IMG/VR virus record: IMGVR_UViG_3300033571_021637
Location: 1-63,862 of that record
Length of the DNA stretch: 63,862 nt
Reading direction: 5' to 3' (one strand)
Source: a virus
The notes below the pieces were generated by a model. That model was given only the letters and a program-made list of their open reading frames with translations, did not search any database and was not told the origin of the DNA. Both the position numbers and the translations under genes were made by a program. Below, in pieces: positions 1-10,600 of the stretch (its first letter is position 1; every line of letters starts with the position of its first letter).

Positions 1-2
1 GT

Positions 3-10
3 TTATTTAT
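3..10 (-). promoter_or_regulatory. Late-promoter-like element ATAAATAA reading out of the window
   Basis: The minus strand reads ATAAATAA and overlaps the stop codon of the gp15-like gene. The same octamer lies 18-20 nt before the first gene of six minus-strand structural units in this window. By that spacing the next minus-strand gene should start just beyond the left edge. Its role is inferred from similarity to the T4 late promoter TATAAATA. Confidence 0.5.
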
Positions 11-792
11 TCGCTTGGAGGGAAGTCAATGTCTACCCAAGAATCAGAAAGAGCTGAGCCAGTCTGAGCCTGTCCCTGCCTTAGGTTAAATTGGTCTATT
101 CTGTTACCTTTATAGAAGGTAGAATGATCGTCAAAGCTAGGGAAATAGGTCTCAACTGCAAGGGATAAAGAGGTGGTGACTACGTTATTGTCTGCATAGG
201 TAAAGTTGTAACTCTTTTGAAACTGTGCGGTCTCAGGAAAGGTTACTTGCATCGGTATTCTGGTTCCTCTAAACTGAAAGTATCTCACTTGATTCTTGTA
301 ATAGAAATCAAAGATCCTTTCTATTATCTTGAAGGTCTTATTGATGTTATCGCTCTCAATCTTCATAGAATAGGTCAAGCTCATAGGTAAGACGAAAAGC
401 CTTGATGAATATGCCTTGATCTGCTTTTGATCGTTTTCGTCTCTGGTCTCTTGATTGAAACTACCCCTAACGAACTTATTAGTCAGGTCTCCGGTCTTGA
501 TTTGAAAGGAGTCTAGAGTTATCACTCCCCTAGGCATCTGTTCATAATTACCCTCTGCAAAGTTTGGATAGTTACAGTCAGTAGGAAGCTCTAGAAAGAA
601 GTCTTTCATGAACCCTTCATCTCCTCCAAAATTATAGAAGATCGGAACAGAATGCTCTTCTACCTGATCTCCTCTCTTTTGGTAAATCACTATCTCTCGA
701 TTGAGTAGGTCCAATAAGGAAAGGGTTGCATTTCGCAAGAACACGTCTTGAGTGTTGTTGTTTCTTATGTTTTCGTTGTTGCTTCTTTGCAT
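7..792 (-). CDS. gp15: gp15-like tail terminator / sheath stabiliser
   Basis: The 261-residue protein is close in length to T4 gp15 (272), the hexameric protein that caps the tail tube and sheath and joins the neck. It follows the gp15 plan. An N-terminal helix with a short polar stretch (about residues 18-40, LRNATLSLLDLLNREIVIY) leads into a VPIFYNF strand and an FM-containing segment. A central LPMSLTYSMKIES strand is followed by the helix NKTFKIIERIFDFYY, which parallels the T4 PIKMIYELSIFTRYEDDMFQ-type segment. The assignment rests on this remembered pattern rather than on an alignment. The gene begins 8 nt after the stop of the 714-residue structural gene and so probably shares its transcript. 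It is a late virion gene by context. A different neck or connector protein remains possible. Confidence 0.55.
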   Translation of the reverse strand: MQRSNNENIRNNNTQDVFLRNATLSLLDLLNREIVIYQKRGDQVEEHSVPIFYNFGGDEGFMKDFFLELPTDCNYPNFAEGNYEQMPRGVITLDSFQIKTGDLTNKFVRGSFNQETRDENDQKQIKAYSSRLFVLPMSLTYSMKIESDNINKTFKIIERIFDFYYKNQVRYFQFRGTRIPMQVTFPETAQFQKSYNFTYADNNVVTTSLSLAVETYFPSFDDHSTFYKGNRIDQFNLRQGQAQTGSALSDSWVDIDFPPSE

Positions 793-800
793 CTTTATCG

Positions 801-2945
801 TTATCTGTTTTTGGCGATGTACGGTAGGTTCGTTTGAACTCTACAGTTGTCGATTAGGGTCAATAGCGACTCGTCTTTAAGGAACTGTTGGCTTAATATA
901 AAGTCGTGTTCTTCTTCTCTTAACATTGTGTTAAAGACTCTAATGTTGGTGATCCATAGGTTAGAATTAGGTAAGATATAGTTTTGGTCTATGTCAAACT
1001 CTGTCAAGGTGAAAGAAGAAGTGCTTTGTAATATAGGCAAGAAGTCGTTATGGTTTATGATGTCACTAGGATCTTCGACTATCTTATAAACGTATGCACC
1101 ACACTGTAAAAACTCATTGGATATCGAGATCACCATCGCGTGCCATTGTGCGCTAACGAAATTAGCGATCGAATAGTTCTTCACTTGAGAGTTTACTTTG
1201 ACTGATATTGCTAACACGCCTTGAGGCTCAGTGCTTACGTATCGAGTAAAGCTACCAGTTATCTGTATTCCAGACTGGCTTTCGCTATCGAAGCCGTCTA
1301 TGAAGTTGATTGGTCCGCCTGAACTAGGTATGTTAAACAAGCATGTAAAAGTCAGGTTTCTATCTGTAGTGTTATTAAATGTTGGAGTAGCAGTGTAAAC
1401 TATTGCGGGTTCTCTAACCTTAAAGGTAGCAGTAGTCTTTCCAGCAACAGTATCCGTCAATACGTCTCTTTGATCTTTAAAGCTTAGGTCTCTGTATGCT
1501 TCTATCCTGATATATCGGCCTTCGGTAGAAGTACCTTGGTGGTTTTCAATAGGATCAAACGGCCCTCTAACACGACAGTATCTAAAACTAGAAGCCTTAA
1601 CGTTCTTGTCATTGGTCAAGAGACCATTGTTTCTCCAAGTAGCATAGAGCTGACTGTCTTGATAAGCTATTATGACTTCGTTAGGAGGGTTAGTGTGGCT
1701 GTCTAAGTTAGGTAAGGTTTCAATAGATTGAGTCGTTGAAAGAACTGGAGACTCAGAAAGAAGTTCAGCAACTATCTCAGTAGCAGGGACTCCGCCTAAG
1801 TCATAATAGTTTTCAATTAGAGGCGCAAAATTGAATGTGTATTTTAGCGGTCTTTGTATCACGTCAGGATGGATTGCTTTTCTAGAAGAGTCGAATGTTG
1901 TTGTGATCTTCTTGTATTGTTCTGGCATGGTGCTGTCCTTTATGTCCTTTTCTACTTCTGCACCAAAGAGCTGTTCAGCATTAACTATCACGTTGTCTAA
2001 GAAGCTTCTTGAAGCATCGGTAAGAAGCATATCGATGTTTGGACTGAACTTTTTAAGTTGAACCTTCCAAAATATAGGTTCCATCATGAAACCACGACTC
2101 AAATAAGAACCTTGGATCTCATACATACGATTCACTAGAGGAAAGTAGAGAAAGTCTCTTTTTCTTGGCTCAGAACAGGCTCCAAATATGGATTGAAAGT
2201 AACGATGGTCGATGTGAACCTCAAACGGCATCTGAAAGTCTAGACCAAACTCAGTGTATTTTGGAGTGTTTTCAGGAAACTTGTTTTCGGGAACGACTAC
2301 CTTAACACACTTACGATCGACGTTCTTGTATAGGGTCCACTCTTTAAAGACATAGTCGCCGCTATCCGATTCAGGTAGGGTCCTAAAGTATACTACTTGA
2401 TGTCCATATATCTGATTCGTGAAAAACGAAAGATCCTTAAACATGTTGATTGCACTGTCTACTTCGTATGGTCTAAAACTAGGATCGCGATTAGCTATTA
2501 TTGAGTTGTATGTCTCGTTAGAACACTTGACACCAGGCGCAAAAACGTTAACCGTTCCTGGAGCAGCCTTAAACCTTAGCTTTATCTCGTTTACCTGGAT
2601 TATGGTAGGCATCTCATTTGTCGTACCGTCATCGTATTCGTACTTGACCTCAAAGAAGAATGGATCAGTCGCATCAAGTATCATGTTAGCGGCATCGCCT
2701 ATGTTTCCAGGCTCGACCTCATACCAGAGAGACCAATCTAGCTTATTTCTAGAGTAGCGAATCTTTCTAATTAGGTTAGTTAAATCAATCGCGCCAGGGG
2801 ACCCGAAGATGAGATCTTCGATGAATTCAGTAAACTCAACTATTCCCTTTACCGGATCATTGGTAGAAAATATCCTAAAGTTCTTACTAAAGGTCAAGGA
2901 GTTGCTGTTTGGGTCTATTTGAAGCTTTACGGTAGTTTGCACCAT
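801..2945 (-). CDS. Large virion structural protein with LamG/ConA-like C-terminus
   Basis: The 714-residue protein has no close family I can name. The N-terminal two thirds is a mixture of beta-rich segments and Tyr/Phe-rich loops. The C-terminal part (about 515-700) looks like a concanavalin/laminin-G-like jelly roll: alternating strands, a central WHAMVISISN strand, and near the end the LWITNIRVFNTMLREEEHDF block that often closes such domains. LamG domains bind carbohydrate, so a role in tail-surface or host-glycan contact is plausible. It is the first gene of a minus-strand unit. An ATAAATAA element lies 20 nt before the ATG, and the gp15-like gene follows, which makes it a late tail or neck component. 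The function is inferred. Confidence 0.5.
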   Translation of the reverse strand: MVQTTVKLQIDPNSNSLTFSKNFRIFSTNDPVKGIVEFTEFIEDLIFGSPGAIDLTNLIRKIRYSRNKLDWSLWYEVEPGNIGDAANMILDATDPFFFEVKYEYDDGTTNEMPTIIQVNEIKLRFKAAPGTVNVFAPGVKCSNETYNSIIANRDPSFRPYEVDSAINMFKDLSFFTNQIYGHQVVYFRTLPESDSGDYVFKEWTLYKNVDRKCVKVVVPENKFPENTPKYTEFGLDFQMPFEVHIDHRYFQSIFGACSEPRKRDFLYFPLVNRMYEIQGSYLSRGFMMEPIFWKVQLKKFSPNIDMLLTDASRSFLDNVIVNAEQLFGAEVEKDIKDSTMPEQYKKITTTFDSSRKAIHPDVIQRPLKYTFNFAPLIENYYDLGGVPATEIVAELLSESPVLSTTQSIETLPNLDSHTNPPNEVIIAYQDSQLYATWRNNGLLTNDKNVKASSFRYCRVRGPFDPIENHQGTSTEGRYIRIEAYRDLSFKDQRDVLTDTVAGKTTATFKVREPAIVYTATPTFNNTTDRNLTFTCLFNIPSSGGPINFIDGFDSESQSGIQITGSFTRYVSTEPQGVLAISVKVNSQVKNYSIANFVSAQWHAMVISISNEFLQCGAYVYKIVEDPSDIINHNDFLPILQSTSSFTLTEFDIDQNYILPNSNLWITNIRVFNTMLREEEHDFILSQQFLKDESLLTLIDNCRVQTNLPYIAKNR

Positions 2946-2965
2946 TTGCGCTTTAATGCTTTATT

Positions 2966-2973
2966 TTATTTAT
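2966..2973 (-). promoter_or_regulatory. Late promoter element ATAAATAA upstream of the 714-aa structural gene
   Basis: The minus strand reads ATAAATAA, 20 nt before the ATG at 2945. A further element, TTTATCTGTGC (minus strand, 2982-2992), lies exactly 8 nt upstream of it, the same arrangement as before the tail sheath gene. The octamer differs from the T4 late promoter core in one position, and the phage encodes a gp55 homologue. Confidence 0.65.
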
Positions 2974-3015
2974 TTTAGAAAGCACAGATAAACTGATACC
3001 TTTTTCTTAGTACAA

Positions 3016-3023
3016 ATAAATAA
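3016..3023 (+). promoter_or_regulatory. ATAAATAA element before the isolated plus-strand gene
   Basis: The octamer ATAAATAA occurs 9 nt before the ATG at 3033, closer than at the clear late promoters. A TTTTTCTTAGTA block of the other promoter type directly precedes it (3000-3011). The gene may therefore have both early and late starts. Support is weak because only the motif match is seen. Confidence 0.35.
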
Positions 3024-3032
3024 CTATGTAAG

Positions 3033-3839
3033 ATGACTAAAAGAAAAGAAATACTGGATTCCTTATGGTTGGTTAGAGGAGCTCACCTGGACGCTGAATA
3101 CTTCAGTTATGTCCTGTTAGCAGCTGCTCAAAAATACAGAAAGGACTTGGAAGAAGGAACTCTTTCTTACTTTTATGAGGTCTTATTCCATAGCTTAAAC
3201 CTAAACACATTAGCAGTAGAAGGAAACCTTTTTGATTTTAAGATGAATCCTATCTGGAAGGAAGAAAGGATAGTTAAGATCAAGGAAGACCTAAAGAAGA
3301 TCTATGAGGATACTAATTCTGAAACTGTTGAGATCTTTAGAAACGCTAATTTTGTTTTCCTAAGTCTCTTGATTGAATACATGGACTCTCAAATGTTTTT
3401 CTTAGAAAACATGGAGATATTTTTTGTGAATCCTAAGATACACCAACAAAAGGAAGTATTCATAATAATAAACGTACAAGGAACTAACAAATACGTCATT
3501 TGGAAGTTAAAGGAAGACAAGAAAAAGGATTTTGGTTTTTCTTTTAAGAAGATAAAGTCAATAAAGATAAACGTTGCTGAAAACTCTACCCTAAAGGACG
3601 AATTGAGTAAGCAAAACATTGAAGAACTTTCCACCATTAAAGAAAAGGACAATGTGATCTTTGCAGTATTGGATAACAAGGAAGATGAAACTGCATCTGC
3701 AACTGTCTTGAAGGATTTACTCCTTCTTAACAAAGCTATCTCTAAAGAATATCAATTGGATCCCAACCTAATAGAAGAGATACAAGGCTTACTTATTTCT
3801 GAAAGAGTTATGCCGTTTAACTTAAACCAGTGGATTTAG
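3033..3839 (+). CDS. Hypothetical protein, isolated plus-strand gene in the tail cluster
   Basis: I do not recognise this 268-residue protein. It is highly charged and rich in Lys and Glu. The first 140 residues look mostly helical, and a beta-rich centre (about 140-195) contains the strands EVFIIINVQG and KYVIWKLKED. The C-terminal 60 residues are again helical. No signal peptide, membrane segment or catalytic motif is evident. It is the only plus-strand gene between two long minus-strand blocks of virion genes. Its stop codon overlaps that of the next gene on the opposite strand by 4 nt, so there is no space for a terminator. It may be a regulatory or assembly protein, but nothing in the sequence proves this. 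Confidence 0.6.
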   Translation: MTKRKEILDSLWLVRGAHLDAEYFSYVLLAAAQKYRKDLEEGTLSYFYEVLFHSLNLNTLAVEGNLFDFKMNPIWKEERIVKIKEDLKKIYEDTNSETVEIFRNANFVFLSLLIEYMDSQMFFLENMEIFFVNPKIHQQKEVFIIINVQGTNKYVIWKLKEDKKKDFGFSFKKIKSIKINVAENSTLKDELSKQNIEELSTIKEKDNVIFAVLDNKEDETASATVLKDLLLLNKAISKEYQLDPNLIEEIQGLLISERVMPFNLNQWI

Positions 3840-4147
3840 ATCTGATCTAAAACAGTCAAACCGTTTGCTTCTAGCTTTTCTTTGACTTTAGAGTATGCTA
3901 CTGTGTATATGCTATCACTAGTAAGATTCGCAGAAACTTCATCCATTGACAACCCTATTCTAGAATACACTTGACGGCTCTTTACGACGTCATGTACATT
4001 TGCCTGTCTAGCGGCCTCATTCACATACAGGTTTAAAAAGATTGAGAGGCCTCCATCCTTTATCATGTCAACTCTTTGAATGTTTAAGTACGCATTGGAG
4101 GTAGAGCCTCCATCTGTGAATATTTGGTCATTGATGATTAGTGCCAT
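3836..4147 (-). CDS. Small hypothetical protein, last gene of the long tail operon
   Basis: This 103-residue protein has an N-terminal beta-like part and a helical C-terminal half ending in SKVKEKLEANGLTVLDQI. It has no recognisable motif. It starts 18 nt after the stop of the collagen-like fibre gene and is the last member of the minus-strand tail run that begins at 22657. Position suggests a small virion or fibre-associated protein, perhaps an assembly chaperone, but this is only context. The TTAG at its end contains both its own TAA and the TAG of the convergent gene. Confidence 0.55.
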   Translation of the reverse strand: MALIINDQIFTDGGSTSNAYLNIQRVDMIKDGGLSIFLNLYVNEAARQANVHDVVKSRQVYSRIGLSMDEVSANLTSDSIYTVAYSKVKEKLEANGLTVLDQI

Positions 4148-4165
4148 TTTCTAATTTATTTTATT

Positions 4166-7100
4166 TTATTCATATTCTATTACAGTAAACGAAAAAGCAA
4201 CGTCACCAGTAGTCGTAGCGGCATTGATTATTCGATTGAAATAGAAGTTTAAAGAAGTTGTGCTATTTACTTGTGGTGTTATCACATAGTCTGTGCTATC
4301 TGCATACGTTCCATCATATCTAGGTGTGACGTGAACAATAGTTTTATTCAAGTCAATTGAGTCAATGGCCCCGGGCGGCATTGTGATTCTCACAAATCCT
4401 GGAGAAGCTGCTGAGTTATTCATGTCAGTTATCGCACCGTCGTTTGAGAATCCAGCAGGTAGATAAGTCTCATCGATTGACGTGATTCCTGAACCGTTTC
4501 CAGCGTTGGGTGCGCCGATATTATAATTGAACTTAAGAGTTCCGTGCCATTCCTTTTTGACTTTAGTCGAGCCGTTCATTTGAAGAGTCCCTTCAATGTA
4601 GTTTTCTTCTGCACCGGATATGTGAAGACCGTATACTGTGCCTGAACCAGAATTACTTCCTCCAAAGAAGAAGCGATAGCCGTAAAAGTTGGCTGAACCT
4701 GTTAAGTTAACACCATCGCTTAAGACGATGTTTGAACCGTATGAATTACCAGATATATTATCGGTTGCTGAGGAACCTAGGACCGTTCTGAATCCAGTAA
4801 AGCTTGAGAAATTATGAGTTCCTCCGAGTCTAGCTATGTTAAATCCAGTAAAGGAGCTAAACGTGCCACTATCTCTAAGATCTACGTTATCTATTATTAC
4901 TCCATCTGCAAAACTAGAATCTTCTATCTTAGTTCTTCTAACATTTATAGTAGGACTAGTAGATGGAGAAGTTTGAGTTATATCATATATTTGAGTATCG
5001 AAACCTAAGAGAGAACGATCTGTCAAGTCTACAGAATTTAACTTCATATTAAATGCGCCTTCGCCTGAATCAACAACATTGATGGTTGATGTGACAGGTC
5101 CATCTGAGCTTAATCCTCTACCTTGGTCCACATATATACCGCCGCTTCCTACGTTTATTGAATTGCCAACATCTAGTCTTTCGCCTATGTAAACGTTATT
5201 TTTTACTTTTATTTCATTTGACTTTATTGTAGATATTGTTGCACTTGGAGAAACAACTCCATCTATTTCAAATACCGAAAGACCTCCGTCTGTTGTAGAA
5301 AGACCACCGGTTCCTTGAGAACTAGTCGCATAAATCTTGTTTCCAACCAAAGTCATCTTACCTGGTGCAGTTAGAGTAGACCTAGAATCGAATCCAACAA
5401 CGATTGGCGTAGCTATAGTAGAGACGTCTAATGTATAGAGTTCACCAAAGCCAGTTGAACTATTTTCGCCTAATACGTATACATAATTACCATTTACTAT
5501 TATGTCGCTAATCACTAAGTCCGCGTCTACTGTGAATCCGCCTGAGATAAGACTTCCAGAAGACATTGATGAATCATTACTATAATCTGAGCTATATACA
5601 TATAGCTTATTGTTATGACCTATGTAAACTCTAGTACCTTCTGCTTTTATAGGAGTCGGTAATTCAGTTGTGCTAGTAACAACAGTTAATGGACTAGCGC
5701 CTGCGTCTAAGTTATTAGGATCATGTATGTCAATGCGTATTAATAGTATTTGATCAGCTGCATCGTCATATGCTGTAATAAATGCTCTTTCTCCTAAGAC
5801 TGCAAAATCTAAGTAATTATCATCAGATAAAGTAGTTACTTTGTCTAATGTTGTAGGATTCGTAGGATCAGTTATGTCTACTGCATGTAAATAAGAATCA
5901 GATTCAGTCCAGTCAGAAGTTGCCTGTTTCTTAGTTAAAACGTATGCAATATTCCCGATCACTTGAACCTTTTTTGCATAGTACTCATCGCTTGATCCTG
6001 AATCTCCCCAAAAACCTACGTTTCTAATGACATTTCCATTTGAATCAAGTTCAGCAACAAGTAGAGTGCTTCGGTTATAACCGGAACCAATACCAGTAAT
6101 TAGATTTTGAGGTCTTACTCTAGTCGCAAACATGTACTTACCTACGAAATCTATGTGAGTCAAGTTAGTAGTTGGAAACCTTTGATATTCGCCATTACTT
6201 TGATGACCGTGATTATCATAAGTCGGAGATATATTGGGTCCCCCAGGAGGAGTCAAATCAACGAACTCTGAATCGAATGTTGATGATTCAGTGAGAGTCA
6301 AAGTAGACTCCTGATGATATACATTAAGTCTTCCGCTTTCGTCGGGTTCTGCAACCAATACTGAATTTTGACCGGCCCAAGTAGTTATTATTAGCTTACC
6401 GTTTGAAAATACGGAAGAGAGATGCTTGTTTACGTTGCCGTCATATAACCCTCCATTTAAGGTTTTTGACAGGAACCTTGCTTTGTCGCTATGTACTATG
6501 TCAAAGGTTCCATTAGTCTGTACGACCTTGTTGTTTATGAAGATTCCATCAAGACCGTTTGTGTTTATTAGAAGGAAATCGTCATTTGAATAATTAACGT
6601 TAAAATTGTTTCCTAATCCCTTCATTATACCGAAGGAAGCAGCTGTTGTCAAATCAGCTACTACGATTCCGTCGCCTATTTCCTTTTCAGTAAGACCGAC
6701 GTATTCGCTCATACCTTCAGCAGATCCCATCCAAACTCTTATCTCGTCTTGAATAGGAGTTCCTTCGCTATTCCACTTAGGCATAACGAATTCAAATATT
6801 CCATTTTGATCTATTCCAGTAATCGATTCAGGCTCAGGAACGGATAGTGAGAACTGTGCGATATTTACCCAAGTGTTAGTTGAAGGTATGCTAGTTGTTA
6901 GAGTTACTTCGTTCTTTTTAAACTTTCCTTTAAGATTGTGTTTTAAACTAGAAAAAGCAACCTCGGCTGGAGAACTGTTATCTAGATATAGAGATCCCAT
7001 TTCTAGGTGGTATCTACCAGTCACTTCAGACGCACCTTCAGTATGGTTTACGTATACTTTCAACAAGGCGTCAAACGCATCACCAGGTGAGGCTGGAAAG

Positions 7101-7663
7101 TTAGGGAATCCGATAGCGTTTGCTATGGTACTCTCGTTAAAGTTGCTCAAGAACAATACGTCGCTGTCTGCCGTGTTAAAGCTACCTCGTGTAACATCAT
7201 TCTGTGAATTGACATAATCGTTTCCTCTACGATTAAAGGTAATGAATCTGTCGTCTTGTGGAGAGCCTATTCCAAATCCTCTATTAAAAGGTGATGGAGA
7301 AAGAGATATGTAATAGTTTACGATTGAGCTAAAGTTTAAGACTTGTGACCATGTAGTCGTAGTCTCATCATATTGCCAAACCGAAAAGGTTACGGTATCT
7401 AAATATAGATCCTGGTCTAAAAGGTCTACAAAAGTTAATGTGTTAGGATCACCTGCATCAACAAACCAAGTACTACCTCTAAGTCCTTGTGTACCAGAAA
7501 GACCGACCGGTCCTGCTGCACCTTGTGGACCTGATGTACCTTGGTCACCTTGGTCACCGATTCCAAGAGCTAATAGCTTATTGAAGTTAAAGTTTAACTT
7601 GTCAACAGTTATGTCCTGCGAGTCGGATGGAAATATCTCTTTTAAGTTTATTCTAATTGGCAT
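4166..7663 (-). CDS. Tail fibre/adhesin with collagen-like stretch and beta-propeller-like repeats
   Basis: The 1165-residue protein begins with a short attachment-type segment. A collagen-like Gly-x-y run follows at about residues 36-65 (GDQGDQGTSGPQG onward), typical of trimeric phage fibres. Residues of about 400-780 hold repeated blades in which a strand such as YVYVLGENSS or AYVLTKK is followed by a VDITDPTNP-like turn. This pattern matches LVIVD-type beta-propeller repeats. The C-terminal 300 residues are Ser/Thr/Gly-rich beta structure, as in fibre shafts and tips. It starts 1 nt after the stop of the upstream 1736-residue gene and so belongs to the late tail operon. Host-surface binding is the likely role. 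Exact receptor and partner proteins cannot be told. Confidence 0.6.
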   Translation of the reverse strand: MPIRINLKEIFPSDSQDITVDKLNFNFNKLLALGIGDQGDQGTSGPQGAAGPVGLSGTQGLRGSTWFVDAGDPNTLTFVDLLDQDLYLDTVTFSVWQYDETTTTWSQVLNFSSIVNYYISLSPSPFNRGFGIGSPQDDRFITFNRRGNDYVNSQNDVTRGSFNTADSDVLFLSNFNESTIANAIGFPNFPASPGDAFDALLKVYVNHTEGASEVTGRYHLEMGSLYLDNSSPAEVAFSSLKHNLKGKFKKNEVTLTTSIPSTNTWVNIAQFSLSVPEPESITGIDQNGIFEFVMPKWNSEGTPIQDEIRVWMGSAEGMSEYVGLTEKEIGDGIVVADLTTAASFGIMKGLGNNFNVNYSNDDFLLINTNGLDGIFINNKVVQTNGTFDIVHSDKARFLSKTLNGGLYDGNVNKHLSSVFSNGKLIITTWAGQNSVLVAEPDESGRLNVYHQESTLTLTESSTFDSEFVDLTPPGGPNISPTYDNHGHQSNGEYQRFPTTNLTHIDFVGKYMFATRVRPQNLITGIGSGYNRSTLLVAELDSNGNVIRNVGFWGDSGSSDEYYAKKVQVIGNIAYVLTKKQATSDWTESDSYLHAVDITDPTNPTTLDKVTTLSDDNYLDFAVLGERAFITAYDDAADQILLIRIDIHDPNNLDAGASPLTVVTSTTELPTPIKAEGTRVYIGHNNKLYVYSSDYSNDSSMSSGSLISGGFTVDADLVISDIIVNGNYVYVLGENSSTGFGELYTLDVSTIATPIVVGFDSRSTLTAPGKMTLVGNKIYATSSQGTGGLSTTDGGLSVFEIDGVVSPSATISTIKSNEIKVKNNVYIGERLDVGNSINVGSGGIYVDQGRGLSSDGPVTSTINVVDSGEGAFNMKLNSVDLTDRSLLGFDTQIYDITQTSPSTSPTINVRRTKIEDSSFADGVIIDNVDLRDSGTFSSFTGFNIARLGGTHNFSSFTGFRTVLGSSATDNISGNSYGSNIVLSDGVNLTGSANFYGYRFFFGGSNSGSGTVYGLHISGAEENYIEGTLQMNGSTKVKKEWHGTLKFNYNIGAPNAGNGSGITSIDETYLPAGFSNDGAITDMNNSAASPGFVRITMPPGAIDSIDLNKTIVHVTPRYDGTYADSTDYVITPQVNSTTSLNFYFNRIINAATTTGDVAFSFTVIEYE

Positions 7664-7664
7664 C

Positions 7665-10600
7665 TTAAATGAATTTAACTGTTATTTTAGGGCTAATCGC
7701 TAGGCTCGATCCAGGTTTCTTATTAAAACTAAACTTTAGAATCAATCTGCTAGTGTTATTTATTTGTAAAGCGCGGTTTAAGGCGTAGCCTTGTTTAAAG
7801 CGTTCCTGATCGTTTAAAAAATAGAAGGCTATTGTGTTGATATTGGTCGCACCGACTGCTGAAATCAAGTCCTTTACGTTCTTACTAAAGAACTCATTGG
7901 TCGACACGTCATAAAGCTTTAATACGTTTTGTTTTATGTAATCTTCAACGTATTGCTGAATAGTGAGGTAATTTCCTATGTAAGAAGTTGAGTTTATTAA
8001 GAACTCAGAGAACTTTTGAGAAATTCCATCCTCAATAAGGTGTCTAGTCAATACGTTATTAACGTTTATGTAACCTTCGACCATTACTTGACCTTCTTTT
8101 ACTACAAGCTCAATCTGGTCTAAGTCAACGTTCTTGAGTTCTTGTGTCTTGTCTAAGGTAGTAACTTCAAAGTCTTCAAGCTCAATCGTTTCAGGCAAGC
8201 TTATTAGCTTAGCTATGAACGAATCGTCTTCTTCTACTCGAAGAGCTCCAGAAACAGGCGTAAACTCTGACTTGTTTGAATATCTGTAATGGAATCCCCA
8301 ATCCCAGTTTCCTCTAAGTAAGAAATATTCTGCCTGATTTATGGCGACTTCTGAGATAGTTGCATATTTAGCTAAGTACGTTGAGTCTGACTCTAAGTCA
8401 AGTATTCTAGAATCAGCAACCTTTATGTGATTAAAGTTTTTAATGGTTAAGTTGTTGTCGATTTTAGGATTTATCACGATATTAGCTAAAGTCACGTTCT
8501 CAATTTCATTTCTTTTGAATGTGAATCCTGAGTTACATGATAAAACGTTTGTAAATACTGGCTCATATTCTCCCCTATATCTGTTTAGCTCATACTTAAC
8601 GTTTAATCTTGCCTGTTCATAATCGTAACCTATGACTGACTGTCCTGAAAATTGTGTAGGTATCTCAGTAGTAGGCTGATAAATCAACTGATTCATCTTA
8701 GTTATGGAATTCTGATCTATTACTTCAAAATAGAAGCCTGGATCAGAAGCTAAGGTAGATACGTTATTAGTTAAACTGTATGAATAATACTCGACCATTG
8801 GGTCTAGAGTATTGACATACTTTTTAAAGTTAGCAAAGGAAAGTTTTTGGAATATCTTCTCAAAGTAATTTTCTCCTCCAGTCAAGACCTTAAACGCATA
8901 GAACCTTTCGACTATTAGGTTGCTTCCGGCTGGAAGAACGCTATAGAACGAGTAGTATGGAGCAGACGCAGATGTAGTTATTAGACTAAGACCTTGTGTG
9001 TTGTCGTAAGTTAAAAACTCAGTGAATGCGCCTGTGACTGGGTTTTGAATTACTGGAACAAATCCATTGACGCTAGTCATAAAGAAATCAAATCCACTGT
9101 TTGTGTCCTTTATCGTTATGAAGTTTACGTCGTTAAATGAAGTCGCATCATCGTTTAGACCGCTTGAATAGTTAGCGATTGATGGATTTGCAAAGCCTTT
9201 GACTGTGCCTGCAGTAGAGTCTACTCCAGAAGGACCGTTTATTTGGAAAGAAAGATTCTTGTTAAACTTTACAGTCGAAAAGCTATTTAATATGTTGTTG
9301 AATTTCTTGCTTTTAGTTGAATACAGGAAGGTGTGTGTTAAGTTAGACATAGAGTTTCCTGAGAACTGTATGCGATAGTCACCATCGACTGTTTCAAATG
9401 GAAGAAGTCCACTCAATATAGGAGAATAAGTAGGATCTAAGAAGTTAGTAGTGTCAATTTCACTAATAGGTTCAAACGCTTGAACTTCCTTCCAATAGTC
9501 ATCTATTTGGTCGATGCTTCCTATTGCAAGCTCAATGATAACGACTATGAACTTATAGTCTTTGTGTTCTATGACTCTATATTTTACAGGAGCTTGCGAC
9601 TTGTCATGTATGTCTTCTTGTACAACCTTTAGAATAGTTGAGAATCGATAACCGTCAAACCTAGTAGATGACTTGGACTGAGGTTTGCCGTCTTCTCCTA
9701 AAAAGTTAGGGTCAAGATAATCTTTAAAGTTTAACTTAAACCCTTTAAAGAAGGTCTCATATTCGCCAGCTCTATTTCTTATTACGTTTGAATATCTTAT
9801 TTGAGTCGGTCCGAATTCTGTTGATCCATCGCTTGGTGTATATGTAAAGTAATCTATGAAATAATTAGGATCAGAAAGAAGCTTAGCCTCATCCAATGGA
9901 GTTTCAAAATAGTTGTAATTTAACTTTATCGTCTCTGGATCATTTACATAATTGAAGATTGACTCTATGTAAAACCATTCATGAGTAAAATTAAGTGGGT
10001 TTTGAGTCTTATCTTCTTGGTCAGGAGAAAAGTTATTTCTACCAAAAACTATCTCAGTATTCAATCGATATTGGTTATCTCTAGAATCCTTACCTTCAAG
10101 TATTCCCCACTTAGTTATGTAAGGTAAAATCTTGGATCTTACTGCAAAATCCAAAGAATCATTTTCTTTGTAGAAATCATATTCTGTCTGCGTAAGACCG
10201 TTTAAGAACTTAGTCTTTAATTGATATTCTATCGTGGCAGACTGTGGAACTACTTTATTTGGATCTTTAAGGATTGAGAATCCTTGGAAATCCTTTAGTT
10301 CGTTATTTTCATCATTTATTGGAGTGGTCCTGTTTTCGCCTATTGTTGTGTAATCCGTGTAATAGGTCACAAGAGGATTTCCAGAAACTATTGAATACGA
10401 TGCGGTTGGACCTGCCAATATGATTGGAGTTCCTGCAGAATATTGTGTTCCTTCCACCTCAATTACGCCTGCGCCAATGACTTCGTATTTGTAGTCTTGC
10501 GTCATTATTTTCTGACCCTCAGGTATAAAATAATAATTGTAAAGGTCTATCTCTGGAAAATTTGCATAGTCACTAGCATAGAAGTCAAAGTCTAAGTCTT

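Noticed and set aside
7440-7703. Pro-rich plus-strand frame near 7.5 kb
   Set aside because: It is the reverse reading of the collagen-like Gly-x-y region of the fibre gene.
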